64,000 nucleotides of DNA from Persicaria tinctoria (taxonomy: Eukaryota > Streptophyta > Magnoliopsida > Caryophyllales > Polygonaceae), in assembly GCA_037127255.1 (NCBI GenBank), contig JBANSL010000014.1, forward strand, positions 68,865,646-68,929,645. The letters are read 5' to 3'. The position numbers were made by a program, and so were the translations under genes. Positions 22,777 to 33,386 of the stretch are shown here, in pieces (position 1 is the stretch's first letter; each line of letters starts with the position of its first letter). Below the pieces are notes generated by a model. It saw nothing but the letters and a program-made list of their open reading frames with translations, was not told the origin of the DNA and made no database searches.

Positions 22777-24450
22777 TTCAGCTCATTTAGAAACGTTTAA
22801 AAAATAAATAAGGTCGAGTCGAGCTTAAAAATGTGTTCATATTCGACTCGTTTAGAAAATCAACAAGACCGAGTCAAGCTTTTTCAAGTATTTGAGAATA
22901 AAACGAGCTAGTCCAGCTTTGAACTATGTTTATAAATGTGTTCAGTCAGCTTGTTTAGAAAATGAAGAAGCTCAAGTCGAACTTTTATCGAATCGAGGTC
23001 AAGCTACTCGGCTCATGCAGTCATGCAACAACCCTATGTCTAGAGCATTCTTTTGTCTGGCGGTAGAGTAAGTATCATTAAATAATACATTACTCGATTG
23101 AGTCCGATTAAATCGGACTAAGATTAAAACAGTTATAAGTTATGATCCAAATTGATATAGTAGTTGTAATGCTCATTCAAGTTCGAATCATAAACGTGTG
23201 ATTCAGATATAAAGTAGGTGAGTCAAGCCGATTAAATTGGCCTAAGACCTAAAAAAAAATTGAGTAAGGTTTCAAAGCCCTGCATATACAACAAACTTCA
23301 TTTTTTTGGACGATTGCACAACAATTTCTCAACCAATAAAGAAGATACGAGGTGGGTTCTTCTCGAATTCTTTAGTTGTTGACATCTCATGGAATTTTAG
23401 ATTTGGTTTCTCTATTGTATATTTTTCTGGTTCACCTGGTCTACTACGTGATTCTGCAATTGCAAATCTATTTTTTTATATATATATTTATTGCAGAATT
23501 GAATATAAACGAGCTGCTGATTTTTGAAACTAAAATGTGTTCATAATAAATAAAAATGGCAAGACATTTTCTATAGCAAAAACAGGAGTAAAAAATTATG
23601 CTCTTGAAGACAAAAGCAATTGTTAAGGAACTTCAGCTACTTGCTGAACATGACAAGGTACTGAGGAAGTGTATCATAAATAAGCTATGGTAGCAAAAAT
23701 AAAATGACATTAAGTAGGATATGATAAAAAAAAAAAAAAACGAGGTTAGCTAGTGAGAAAATTGGATCAAATGTTTAAGTAAAATTTAATTTACAATTAA
23801 AAAACTAATTTATAATTATTCAAAATGGAAAATTGGTTGGAAGTGAAAAAAAAAAAATTGTTGAAGATGAATTTTGAATCTCCATTTTGAAGAAAAATAT
23901 TTTTTGGAGAATATAAATTTTGATTCTCCATTTTAAAGAAAATTTGAGATTTTGAAATCTCAAATTTTTTATCTCCTTTTTAAAATTGGCAAGACACTTG
24001 GAAATGTTACAATTTCACTAATATAGAGCACCTTTGAGATTTTTAAATTTCTCCCACATTGTAGTATCAGTCATCTCTGTTCACACAGCATTTTTCAGTC
24101 AGGATCGAGAACCAGGTTTAAATGGTATTGGATTCAAAATTGATACACAACTGGAGGTGCTTGATTCGATTCAAAGTATCATCCAGCACCACCAGCTCCC
24201 CCGATCATCTTTTTCTCGACACTCCCATCCATGCCTACATATCACCCACTGTTTACAAAACAAAGACGAGAACCCATCTCATATTTTCCTGTCATCGGGG
24301 ACAAAATCAATGTCGAAGAGAGATTTCACTGGCCCGAACAACTAGCAAAAATGAAGTTGGGATATGTCTGCATTATGAACTAATCAAGGTGAAACATAAG
24401 TTAACAGAGTTCCGACATTAGAAAATTTAAGTAAATCATGTAAATTATGG
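22777..24450. other. Spacer between the RPL18 copies
   Basis: At 22785-23040 the sequence repeats GAGTCGAGCTT/CTCGTTTAGAAAA-like phrases, similar to plant hAT-type MITEs with GAGC-rich repeats, but the ends are unclear. At about 23600-23660 a short frame reads KTKAIVKELQLLAEHDKVL; its source is unknown. The rest is AT-rich. Duplicated sequence may resume near 24015, where GAGCACCTTTGAGATTTTTA resembles 18118-18140. Confidence 0.4.
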
Positions 24451-24765
24451 TTTAAATTTGTCAAGGCCACCACCAAACGAAGAACGGCAAGCTCCAATGC
24501 GAGGGTTGAAGCAAACTCTTAAGGTAAAACAATCTATAGATTGGGGATCAACATTGGTAATGAGAAGTACAAGGAACTTTTATCCTCCGCTAAATAAAAC
24601 AGACACAAAGCCTGAACCTAGAATGAAAATACGGCATAAAACACACACAATGACAGTAAACGGTGACAGTTTAATGTATGGCTGATCACAAAACATCCAA
24701 CAGTGCAGAAACAATTCAGTGTTGTATGCCTCACAAAACTATTGAGGTAGTAACTAATGACTACC

Positions 24766-26393
24766 TCAAACTCTGTAGCCACGACTGTTTCTCTTTCCTC
24801 TAGCCTTTTCAAACTTCCTTCCCTTCGCTCTGACATACGGCTTAGTGTGGCTGTGGGGAACACCAGGAGCCTTTCCGAAATGCCTGACAGCCTCCCTAGC
24901 ATTCTTCGGGCCTCTAAGGAGGACCTACATTATATGATGAAAAGGTTGGTTAGGACAATAATCCTTAATCTCAATGAAGATTGGAATACCACTACAAATA
25001 GCACTTTGGCAAACGCCACTACAAATAAAAACACAATGAAACAATACAAAATATCTGGGAACCAATGTGATAATAAGAAGCTTGAGTGAATGAATACAAA
25101 TCAATCTATTTAATAACAGGCAACTATCAGCATATTAGAATTTTGATCCCATCACTGCATCCAAATGAAGAACCTTTCACACATTTGAAAATGCTCTCTT
25201 GCAAAAGCAAAGAGGGATAAGATCTCTGGGTTGCCATAAAATGATCTTCAGCGCCCGTTCAGGGATGCCAACGTCCACATAAACGTTGCCGTGCACAGGA
25301 GAATGGATCCAAAGGCAAACAAATATACTAAGGCCAGCTGAAGACAATCAGATCAATTAAGACAAGGACACAGGTGAATTACACAAATCATCATATTCAC
25401 TGGTTCACCCCTATATCAAGGTGTTTGTATTTGCAGGAAACTAACCGAGGTCAACATTATTCCAATGACCAAAATGATAGACTGACCGACAAAGGACATT
25501 TCCATATTGACTAAAATTGAAAGGCAGTTCAGAAGCAAAAAACTGTAAAAAAAATCTATGATTCCCAATCAGCTCAGACAAGCACAAATACATATGCTAA
25601 AACTGAAGCTTAGCTTAGTGATACTATCAACAACAAGAAAAGCAGTAGATCAAATACCGATACGGCAATAAGCAAACATAGACAATCAATGAAGATGAAT
25701 GTATGGGAGGTGTACCGTGTTCTGGCCAAGAGGAGCTATGAGAGCCAGCTGATCGAAGGTCATGCACTCTCCGCCGGCCTTCTCAATGCGAGCCCTGGCC
25801 GTCTCAGTGAACCTCAATGCGCAAACCTTGAGGGATGGAACTTCATAAACCCTAATGTCATCTGTGACAGAGCCGACCACAACCGCAATCTTTCCATCCT
25901 GCAATCCACGATCAACGAACCAAGACATTTAGCATACTAAATGAGGCCAATTGAATCGAAACCCTTAATCTCGATTCTAATTTGAAAAAAGAGGAATTAC
26001 CTTTCCCTCCATAAACTTGACAAGTCTCGAGAGAGATAGCGGAGCCTTGTTCGCCTTGCTCATGAAAAGCCTCTTCAATACGACGGCATTGAAGTTGCTT
26101 CCAGTCCTCCTAACGAGGAAGCGGTAGAGCTGCATAGATCGCATCACTAAAGATCACAAATCTGAACAACAAAACGGAAACCCTAACGAAGTGGAGAAAA
26201 ATCCGAACCTTGACGAGAAGCTTGAGGTAGATATCATTGGATTTGGGCGCTGTGCGCGCGGTCTTCTTGCTCTTACCTCCTGCCTTCAAATCGATACCCT
26301 GCAAAAACAAAGGAAGCGAAATTTCGTGAGTAGGTGGTAAGGATATCAAATGCAAGGAGAAAGCATGAGGAAGGCGAAATCAGGGGTTACCAT
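24766..26393 (-). CDS. RPL18: 60S ribosomal protein L18 (eL18), copy 2
   Basis: Second complete five-exon gene, same strand and structure as copy 1: ATG alone at 26391-26393, exon 2 26209-26298, exon 3 26001-26129, exon 4 25716-25898, exon 5 24766-24924 with the TGA stop. Exon lengths match copy 1 exactly (3, 90, 129, 183 and 159 bases), giving 187 residues. Introns are also clearly related, so this is a genomic tandem duplicate and not a retrocopy. Most exon differences are silent. One is notable: the usually invariant [11 protein letters not shown] reads [11 protein letters not shown] (arginine to isoleucine by one base). The exon 2 donor is GTTCGG where copy 1 has GTACGG. The gene looks functional in structure; whether the arginine change is tolerated in the ribosome is unknown. 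Confidence 0.93.
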
Positions 26394-26465
26394 GGCTGAC
26401 GATGTTGGAGCTGCGCAATGCAGGTATCGGCCGAGGAGACGAGTGTGCGAGAGGAGGAATGGAAA

Positions 26466-26474
26466 TTAGGGTTT
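26466..26474 (-). promoter_or_regulatory. Telo-box of RPL18 copy 2
   Basis: AAACCCTAA on the minus strand, 73 bp upstream of the copy 2 ATG, in the same position as in copy 1. A TGGGCC site II-type motif lies at 26540-26545. The promoter was thus duplicated with the gene. Confidence 0.55.
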
Positions 26475-26545
26475 TACACTCCATTTTATATTCTGGCGGG
26501 CTGATAAAAAGGGGTGTATATCAGATTATTGAGGTAACAGGCCCA

Positions 26546-27770
26546 GACAATCTTATGGGTCATCATGGGCTTTTCAAGATGAATACCAGCCCATTGAATT
26601 TTTACAAAATGTGTTTTTTTTTTAGTTTTAAAAATGTAAAGCAATTATACATCTTGCCATATTGGATAAAGTATATCCAGATCGATTGACTCAGCCGCTC
26701 AATGTCTGGATCGGATACTGTGTGACTCATTCAAGGAGTTTACTCTCCCACTCATAAACGACTTCATATTTTCAAGGGAATTTGAATTTCGAACCTCTTA
26801 GTATGGATGTAGTACCACAACCATTACACGAACTTGTGATTGATAAAGTAGGTAATCATTGATTAAAAAAAAGGTGAGCACGTCGATAGTTTGCATCATA
26901 AGTCACTTGCAAGTTGCAAGGAATCAAAGTTTGTATGTTAATGTTCCCACGAGCTTTCTTACATGATTTCTTTAGCCATCTTATCATTCTTCAATTGGTT
27001 TAGGCTTGTCATGGATCACTAAGATGTTTAAAAGTCGCACATCAACAATATATATGAAGATACTCATCGCGTATCACCAAAAATCAGTCCTCTATTAATG
27101 ACAAAATACTAAGAATATATCAAAGTGTAATTCATTGAGTTCACAATTCAACTTCTAATGTAAAAAGAAAAACTCAAGTAAATGCGAAAGCATTCGCCCT
27201 TCCTAGTGCACATTTTTTTTTATAGATAAAAGCAAAATACCCCGTTAAGTTTTACTTGATACACCGGTAAACTACGCAAGATGTTGTGGGCTGGGTTTCG
27301 CAATGTCTTACGGAACAAGTTGTGGAATACAACATATTCTATGAGACGCTTTACAAGCCATGCCAATTCCCATCCAAATTAAAAATAAATAAATTATGCA
27401 ACTAGTTATGTAATGGATAAAAAAGGCATGAAAACATTTTTTTTTCTCCTCCGAATTGTTTACACCTCTGACAAGGATTTCCGTAACAAGTTGTGCACTC
27501 GGTTCCGCAAGAAGTTGCGTAGTTTTTTAAGGCCGTGTTTGGTGCGGTTACCCATGCATTTCGCAAGAGTTTGCAAAATCGACTCCGCAATATCTCGCGC
27601 AGTTTACCAGTATATCAAGTAAAAATTAGCGGTGTATTTATCAATTCTTTTATATCTCCGATCCGATCATATATGTGCATTATTTACTAATAGTCTCCAC
27701 CAATCATCCTTCAATAATGCACGATCGAGATCAGGATTTTAAAATTGCAAAATGCAAGACATTAGCAAGG
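26546..27770. other. Intergenic spacer, no gene recognised
   Basis: AT-rich DNA beyond the RPL18 duplication. At about 27270-27610 GC-rich phrases of the type CGCAAGA, GTTGCGTAGTTT and CCGCAA recur in both orientations (an imperfect inverted arrangement: CAAGTTGTGGAATAC and GTAACAAGTTGTGC), suggesting a MITE remnant without clear ends. Confidence 0.35.
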
Positions 27771-27773
27771 TCA

Positions 27774-27781
27774 ATATATAC
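27774..27781 (+). promoter_or_regulatory. Candidate TATA box of the first DUF538 gene
   Basis: ATATATAC, 83 bp upstream of the ATG at 27864, the usual position for a plant TATA box with a short 5' leader. Inferred from position only. Confidence 0.4.
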
Positions 27782-27863
27782 CAAGTGGTGCAACTCCATC
27801 ACTCTATGAACCATCACCTTCAACCCCAAATTACACTCCCAAATCAAGGTTTTTTTAGCAACA

Positions 27864-28409
27864 ATGCTGTCTAAGGGCACCCGCCCTCTCTTCCTCAGTC
27901 TCCTAGTCCTCCTCGGCTTCTTCGATTTCTCCTCATCTGCACCGATCTCAACCTCCAACACGACCCTCTCAGCCTACGAGGTGTTGGAAGAATACGACTT
28001 CCCAATCGGAATCCTCCCAAATGGCATCTTAGGATACGAGCTCAACTCCTCCACCGGCGCCTTCAAGGCGTACCTCAACGCCACCTGCACCTTCAGCATT
28101 GACTCCTACACCCTCAAGTACAAGTCGACTATCACCGGATACATCTCCACTGACAAGCTCACCAGCCTCACCGGCGTCTATGTCAAGATCTACTGGTTCT
28201 GGCTCAGCATTGGCAAGGTCACCCGGAAAGACGATGAGCTTGTGTTCTCGGTTAGTGTCTCGTCTGCTGAGTTCCCGGTGAGTGGCTTCAACGAATGCCC
28301 CACTTGTGGCTGTGGGTTTGATTGTGATAGTGTCAATGGCAAGAAGAAGAAGATGGAGAATAAGAAGACATTGAAGATGAGATTGAAGGGTTTGGTGTCT
28401 TCTTCTTAG
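27864..28409 (+). CDS. DUF538 family secreted protein, copy 1
   Basis: Single-exon gene of 181 residues. A hydrophobic N-terminal signal peptide (LFLSLLVLLGFFDF) ends about residue 25. The DUF538 core follows: SAYEVLEEYDFPIGILPNG (about 36-54), GYELNSSTGAFKAYL, YKSTITGYISTDKLTSLTGV, then the family motif EFPVSGFNECPTCGCGFDCD (about 135-154) with clustered cysteines. The tail is basic (KKKKMENKK). DUF538 proteins are plant-specific, small and often stress-responsive; a lipid-binding, BPI-like fold has been proposed, but their biochemical role is not settled. The gene lies 4.5 kb from a related gene on the same strand. A polyadenylation region follows from about 28440. The start is supported by the signal peptide and a TATA box 83 bp upstream. 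Confidence 0.9.
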   Translation: MLSKGTRPLFLSLLVLLGFFDFSSSAPISTSNTTLSAYEVLEEYDFPIGILPNGILGYELNSSTGAFKAYLNATCTFSIDSYTLKYKSTITGYISTDKLTSLTGVYVKIYWFWLSIGKVTRKDDELVFSVSVSSAEFPVSGFNECPTCGCGFDCDSVNGKKKKMENKKTLKMRLKGLVSSS

Positions 28410-28914
28410 AAGGTTAGGTGGTAGCTTTGGCTTGTTCTTATGTTTGTTGTTTGAAACTTTGAATAGTAGATATATAGATTGTTTTGACTTTTGGATTTTG
28501 AAATTTGATGCAACTTAGGTGATGAATTCTTTTTTAGAAAACATCACATTTGATCCCAGTGGCTTATTTGTGATTTTTTTTAATAAGACGATAATTTGGC
28601 TGATACTTAAGTACTTAGGCCTTGTTATATCGTCATCCAATAGCATTCTTGTAGACGAAAGCGCACAACTCAATTGCCCATAATCCAAAAGATTAATTGA
28701 ATAATTTTTTTTCTTTTGGCAGAGCAATGAGGATCATCAAATCTCAATCTAAAAAAATAATATTGTTCCCTTTCAATCAAACTTTTTCGAGGCCGATACC
28801 AAAAGAATGTTTGAATAGAAAATATAACATTCCTTTCACAAAATTATAAATTGTGAAATATCAAATCCAAAAAACTAATAATATATCAAAGGAACTTAAA
28901 GTGGCTGAAATTGG

Positions 28915-31030
28915 CAAGGGAATTTCTATCTACTATCTCTATCTAGTTAAAAGATATAATTCTTAGATAAAAGGGAACAAGCGAGAATCATTCTCAACCC
29001 CAAACCTCCGGCGTAACCCGCCACAAGTATTACCAACTCCGGCGTAACCCGCCACAACTATTAAGAACTCTGGCGTAACCCGCTACAACTATTACCAACT
29101 TCGGCGTAACCCGCCACCTTCTTCATAAACATCATACTCATGGCGTAACCCGCCATCACCTAATGCTACTGCTTGTCAATTTGGAATTTACTTCTCAGAT
29201 TGCAAAATAAACTTATCCCCAATTCAATTTGGGGTTTCTTCACAACAAACCAAAAACCAACAACCAAAATCTCAAAACACATATCTCACCACCAATAACA
29301 AACACCAACTCTGCAACCGAACTCCACCCTCCACCACCACCACAATCACAAACAGGAACAAACTAGATCTAACAATCTCAACCCCAACAAAAATTTTATT
29401 TTGAAAATAATAATAATATCAAACAATCTGGGTAATCCCCACTAACACTAGCTAACACCGCTACTGACTAACTATTCTACCGATCTTTCGTTTTCCGGCT
29501 AGGCTTAGTGCTGCCGGCGGCAGGTTAACACCCTCGTTACATCGTTACCCTATTTCATCCAGTGCACATCTCCTTATTCCATGGTTTCTCGCTCTTGCTT
29601 AAGCCATGGGCTGACTGGATCTAAAACGTTCACCGTTCCTTCAGCATAGCCAAGTGTTGCTGATGACCTTGTGACCCGTCCCGTTTCCACCACGCATCCA
29701 CAGATCTTTCACCTATTGCCCCAAATCTAAGCCAAGAGTCTGTAGAAAAAAATCGGAATATACACAGCTCTTTCGGTTGTTGCTTGCTTTGACCCACTGC
29801 TCTCCGGGGCCCGTTGCGGCGCCGCTTCCGTTGCAGCTAAACTCCCCACGGCCGGATCTCCAGAATCCTCTTGGTTCTGGTCAGATCCGCCACATTCTCC
29901 TGGACCCAGACGGCTCACCCAATTTGCTACCACAATCTCTACGAATTCCCAAAAAAAAAGGATAGAAATCAACATGAGATCATCATTGGCCCTTATCCTA
30001 ATCTTCAAATCCACAAACCACAACCCCAAGCCTAGACTTCTAATTGCCGGTTCCAAACCCCAATCCATTACTCAACCAAAATTGGAATCTCGATCGAAAT
30101 TCAATGTGGTCTCGTCTTCTACCCGGGCTCCTGTTGTTTCACTCGCGGGGGTTATGGGTTGCGTCGCTGGTCGGCCTTGGCGGTGCCATCGTCGCCGGTC
30201 GCCATCCCTTCGCTTCGTCGCCGCCAGTCGCCTGTTGGCCGACCCCGGGTTCACTGCTTACGAAACCCTCCATCTCGTACGCTTTACCAATTTTAATTAA
30301 AAAATAAAGGAAAGGGAAAATAATCATCAAAACCCTCCACGACCCTCCTATTTTTAATTAGAAAAAAAAAACAGGATATCAAAACTACTTTTGATTTGGA
30401 AGCTACTCCGTAGGAGTATTAATTTAAAAAATAAATAAATAATTTAGAAACAAATACTCGTAGTAACTTGACAAAGGTTCTACTCCGTATTATTTTTAAA
30501 AAATATTTTTTAAAAGAGGGAAAAAAATAAAAATAAAATATTTATACGGAGTAGGAAAAGACTTGTGAGAAATATTAATTAAAAAAATCTACATAACCTG
30601 CTAATCCTATCACAAAGATTGTTGTACCGGCTATTTCTAGAGTGTTTGTTTGTTTGATTCTGGTGGTGATAATTTTATGAGCTCTGTGGTCTTGTCTTTT
30701 GCCGCCGTGCGAGAGGTCGTGGACGTGATCGAGATCTGACGGCTCGCTGATGATCGAGTCCAAATCTGAGGTCTCCACATTTGTTCCCCAGGGATACCCT
30801 GCGTTGCCTCTACCAACTGTCAGGAGAGTTGACTCACATTGTCCCGGTTCCAACATCGTCACCTTTACTAGCATCGACCTTCATTCTCTAGTTTGTTGGT
30901 GTATTTATCTTTGTTGATTTATCATGTATTTTTCGGTTCTTTTCATTGCCGATCTTCTCGGTCTCTCGACCCACCGGGCTTGTCCGGTGCGTCGAATTCT
31001 TTCCGGTTCAAAAAAAAAAAAAAAAAAAAA
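28915..31030 (+). mobile_element. Retroposed block (defective LINE) with poly-A and target duplication
   Basis: The right end is an A-run of about 20 bases (31011-31030). The flanks share 17 bases with two mismatches at most: AAAGTGGCTGAAATTGG at 28898-28914 and AAAGTGACTGAAATTGG at 31028-31044. That is the size and quality expected of a LINE target duplication. The 3' part (30900-31010) carries the CCGGGCTTGTCCGG phrase of the LINE family also seen at 16.8 kb. The 5' part has a tandem repeat (29003-29155). The middle holds GC-rich coding-like sequence (29770-30290) and an AT-rich stretch (30300-30600), but no endonuclease or reverse transcriptase, so the copy would need enzymes from elsewhere. 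It may be a composite of more than one insertion. Confidence 0.5.
29003..29155 (+). repeat. Five-unit minisatellite with GGCGTAACCCGCCA core
   Basis: Five units of about 31 bp, each with GGCGTAACCCGCCA (one unit has CTA for CCA) followed by CAACTATTAC-like spacers; the last two are more divergent. The core is nearly self-complementary (TGGCG and CGCCA). It sits near the 5' end of the retroposed block, where LINE promoters often carry tandem repeats. Confidence 0.75.
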
Positions 31031-31612
31031 GTGACTGAAATTGGGTTCAACTTGGATCCCCGAATCACATTCGTATGGAACGAGGTTAATAAACTGATTA
31101 AAATTATAAACATGGTAAAATTTATAAACTGTTGATAAAAGTAGTTAAAAATTTACGAGAAAATATAAAGTCCGGGACGAAAAAATGTTTATTTGTAAAA
31201 AAAAGTGGTTTTTATCTGGTTATTATTAGGAGTATTAGGATACTTTCAAACCAAATAAACAATTAAACACCAAAAATAAGCTATCATAGGTAGCTTTTTT
31301 TTTAATACAAAATTTTACCAAAAAGCAAGTTTATTTGCTCCCCATACAAGGTTAACAAAAAACTATCTTATTTTAACAATTTTTAACATGTTAAAATGTC
31401 ATCCATACACACCCTAATCTTTATTTTAATAAAATACATTTCGTTTTAGAGGCGTTTGTGGATGTGTGGTTTCAAGGAATGGCCGCTCTTTATTTACCTA
31501 TTCAAGGATGTGTGGTTTCAAACGACTTTTATAGGAGTCCAAATCAAAGGTTACTGTTTCACAAGAGTTTTCATCTGCACTCTTTTTCGATTGTCTGAAT
31601 GTAACTTTATAA

Positions 31613-31947
31613 GACTAACTCCAATGGTTGTTTGTAAATGTCTAAATGTGCATTTTTAGACATTTTTTAGCTCCATTTGTTGCTTTTGAGGTGTGCAAAT
31701 GTGCACATTTGAATATGTAATGTGCAAATTTGAGTACACCACCCCCCTCGTATACAAAAACTTTTTCAAAAAGCAAAACAATTTTATTGATGTATTTTTT
31801 ATGATTTTTATTTTCTTTTTTATTTTAAATTAATTGTATTTGAATGGTGGGTAAAAAATACACACTTGACCGTTGGAGCAAAATAAGTGTATTTTTACCC
31901 ATCTTCTGCAAATGTACACATTATAGGCAAAACCATTGTGGATGGTC
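31613..31947. mobile_element. PIF/Harbinger-type MITE, TAA target duplication
   Basis: Left end GACTAACTCCAATGGTTGTT, right end (complement) GACCATCCACAATGGTTTTG, flanked by TAA at 31610-31612 and 31948-31950. Noncoding, 335 bp. The interior repeats TGCACATTT and TGTACACATT-like phrases near each end. Confidence 0.6.
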
Positions 31948-32072
31948 TAATTGTACATATTTAGTCCAACAACACTAATTTTTACTAATGTTAATGTCAT
32001 CGTTTCCCTTTACCATTATACTGTACTTTTCTAGGTTATTTTTTTTAACATCCTTTGTATTCGCTTTTGGAT

Positions 32073-32500
32073 ACAACAACAACGTGTCTAGTATATCCCG
32101 CTTGAAGCAGGGTCTGGGGGTTGAGTTGTACGCATTATTTCCCCGATTAGGTCGAGAGGGTGTTTCCTAATGACCCAAGACAAGTCCTCAAAGACAGGAC
32201 AACACTCCCACACTAGAAACAACCACAAGAAAATAAGAAAAAAAGACAACACACAAGAGTTTAGAAAACGATGCGTATAAACAGGATGAGACGGCAAGAA
32301 AGCACGATGCAGGAAAACACTGCACCCTACTAGTTTTCGACAATTCTAATAGCACTCCTTCACTGCACTCTACCGCGTGACATCTCCTCAGTGAGTCCCA
32401 AAACGACCAGGTCATGTTGAATCACTTTACGACATTTCTTCTTTGGACGACCTCTGTCCCACCAAACACTATCGATAGCAAAGTGGCCACATCTACGCAC
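32073..32500 (-). mobile_element. 3' end of an RTE-type LINE (5'-truncated)
   Basis: The minus strand encodes the C-terminus of an RTE reverse-transcriptase protein, WDRGRPKKKCRKVIQHDLVV, then LGLTEEM and a stop, matching the end of the intact RTE frame at 37984-40005 ([18 protein letters not shown]). The 3' untranslated part contains GGGTCTGGGGGTTGAGTTGT and ends in an ACAACAACAAC (TTG on the element strand) tail at 32073-32083, the usual RTE/TS-SINE-type tail. It is a diverged subfamily, the same one as the split fragment at 36946-40495. Confidence 0.75.
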
Positions 32501-32714
32501 TGACGCACTCGGACATTTTTTTTTTTGGCGTAATCTATCAAACTTGTTTCTATAACTTTTTGTTGTTGTTGTTGTTGGAATAATCTACTATCAAACTTGT
32601 TTGGTAACTCTATCACTTTACTTTGGATAATCCGTCAAAGGCTGATGAAACAATATCAATTTTTAGAGGAAAAAATCAGATAAGACCAAAAAATAAATAA
32701 TTTATAATTTATAC

Positions 32715-32723
32715 TATAAAAAG
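32715..32723 (+). promoter_or_regulatory. Candidate TATA box of the second DUF538 gene
   Basis: TATAAAAAG, 150 bp upstream of the ATG at 32865. A good match to a plant TATA box, placing the likely start near 32745-32750. Position-based inference. Confidence 0.5.
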
Positions 32724-32864
32724 AGATAATATACTGTATGACGATTGACGAGATGCTTCTTCCAAACTTTGTTCACCTACGAGTCAAAATCAAAATCACA
32801 TAATCCAGAAATCCCCAAATCAGCTCCCCGCAACGACACAGAAATCAAATCAGCCTCCACCGCC

Positions 32865-33386
32865 ATGGCTATCACCGCGCCGACGGTACTCGCTCTCATC
32901 CTCTTCGCCGCCGTCGCTACCACCGTCTCCTCCGACATCACCCCCTACGAAGCCCTGGAGAGTTTCAATTTCCCCGCCGGCCTCCTCCCACAGGGCGCCA
33001 CTGGCTACGAACTGGAGGAGGAAACCGGCAAATTCAGCGCCTATTTGCAAGGCTCTTGTTCCTTTGCCCTTGAGGGCTCTTACCAGTTGAGTTACAAGCC
33101 CAGAATCGCCGGCGTCATTTCGAAGAACAAGCTTACCAGCCTCAGTGGGATCAGCGTCAAGGTCTTCTTTGTTTGGCTGAACATCGTCGAGGTTAGGAGG
33201 TCCGGCGATGATCTCGAGTTCTCTGTTGGAATTGCCTCGGCTAATTTCCCAATCGATAATTTCTTCGAGTGTCCGCAGTGCGGATGTGGATTGGATTGTG
33301 TCGGGGTTGGGGCTAGTGGCGGTTCGGAGACTAGGAAGATGAAGATAAAGGTGAAGGATCAAGGTGGAATCTTTTCGTCGATTTGA
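32865..33386 (+). CDS. DUF538 family secreted protein, copy 2
   Basis: Single-exon gene of 173 residues. An upstream in-frame ATG (32745) would add 40 residues, but the ATG at 32865 is chosen because it has a strong context (CCGCCATGG) and begins a signal peptide (MAITAPTVLALILFAAVATT). The DUF538 core follows: ITPYEALESFNFPAGLLPQG, GYELEEETGKFSAYLQG, KNKLTSLSGISVKVFFVWL, and the NFPIDNFFECPQCGCGLDC motif. The tail is basic and ends IFSSI. It shares layout and the cysteine motif with the gene at 27864 but differs at many residues, so the pair is an old tandem duplication, not a recent one. Function of the family is unresolved (see the first copy). Confidence 0.92.
   Translation: MAITAPTVLALILFAAVATTVSSDITPYEALESFNFPAGLLPQGATGYELEEETGKFSAYLQGSCSFALEGSYQLSYKPRIAGVISKNKLTSLSGISVKVFFVWLNIVEVRRSGDDLEFSVGIASANFPIDNFFECPQCGCGLDCVGVGASGGSETRKMKIKVKDQGGIFSSI

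Noticed and set aside
28980..29160. CRISPR-like array
   Set aside because: The short repeats lie in a plant nuclear genome, spacers are themselves repeated, and units are about 31 bp in total; it is a minisatellite.
32745..32864. Upstream start codon extending the second DUF538 protein by 40 residues
   Set aside because: The extension is hydrophilic and would bury the signal peptide; the downstream ATG has better context and begins the signal peptide.
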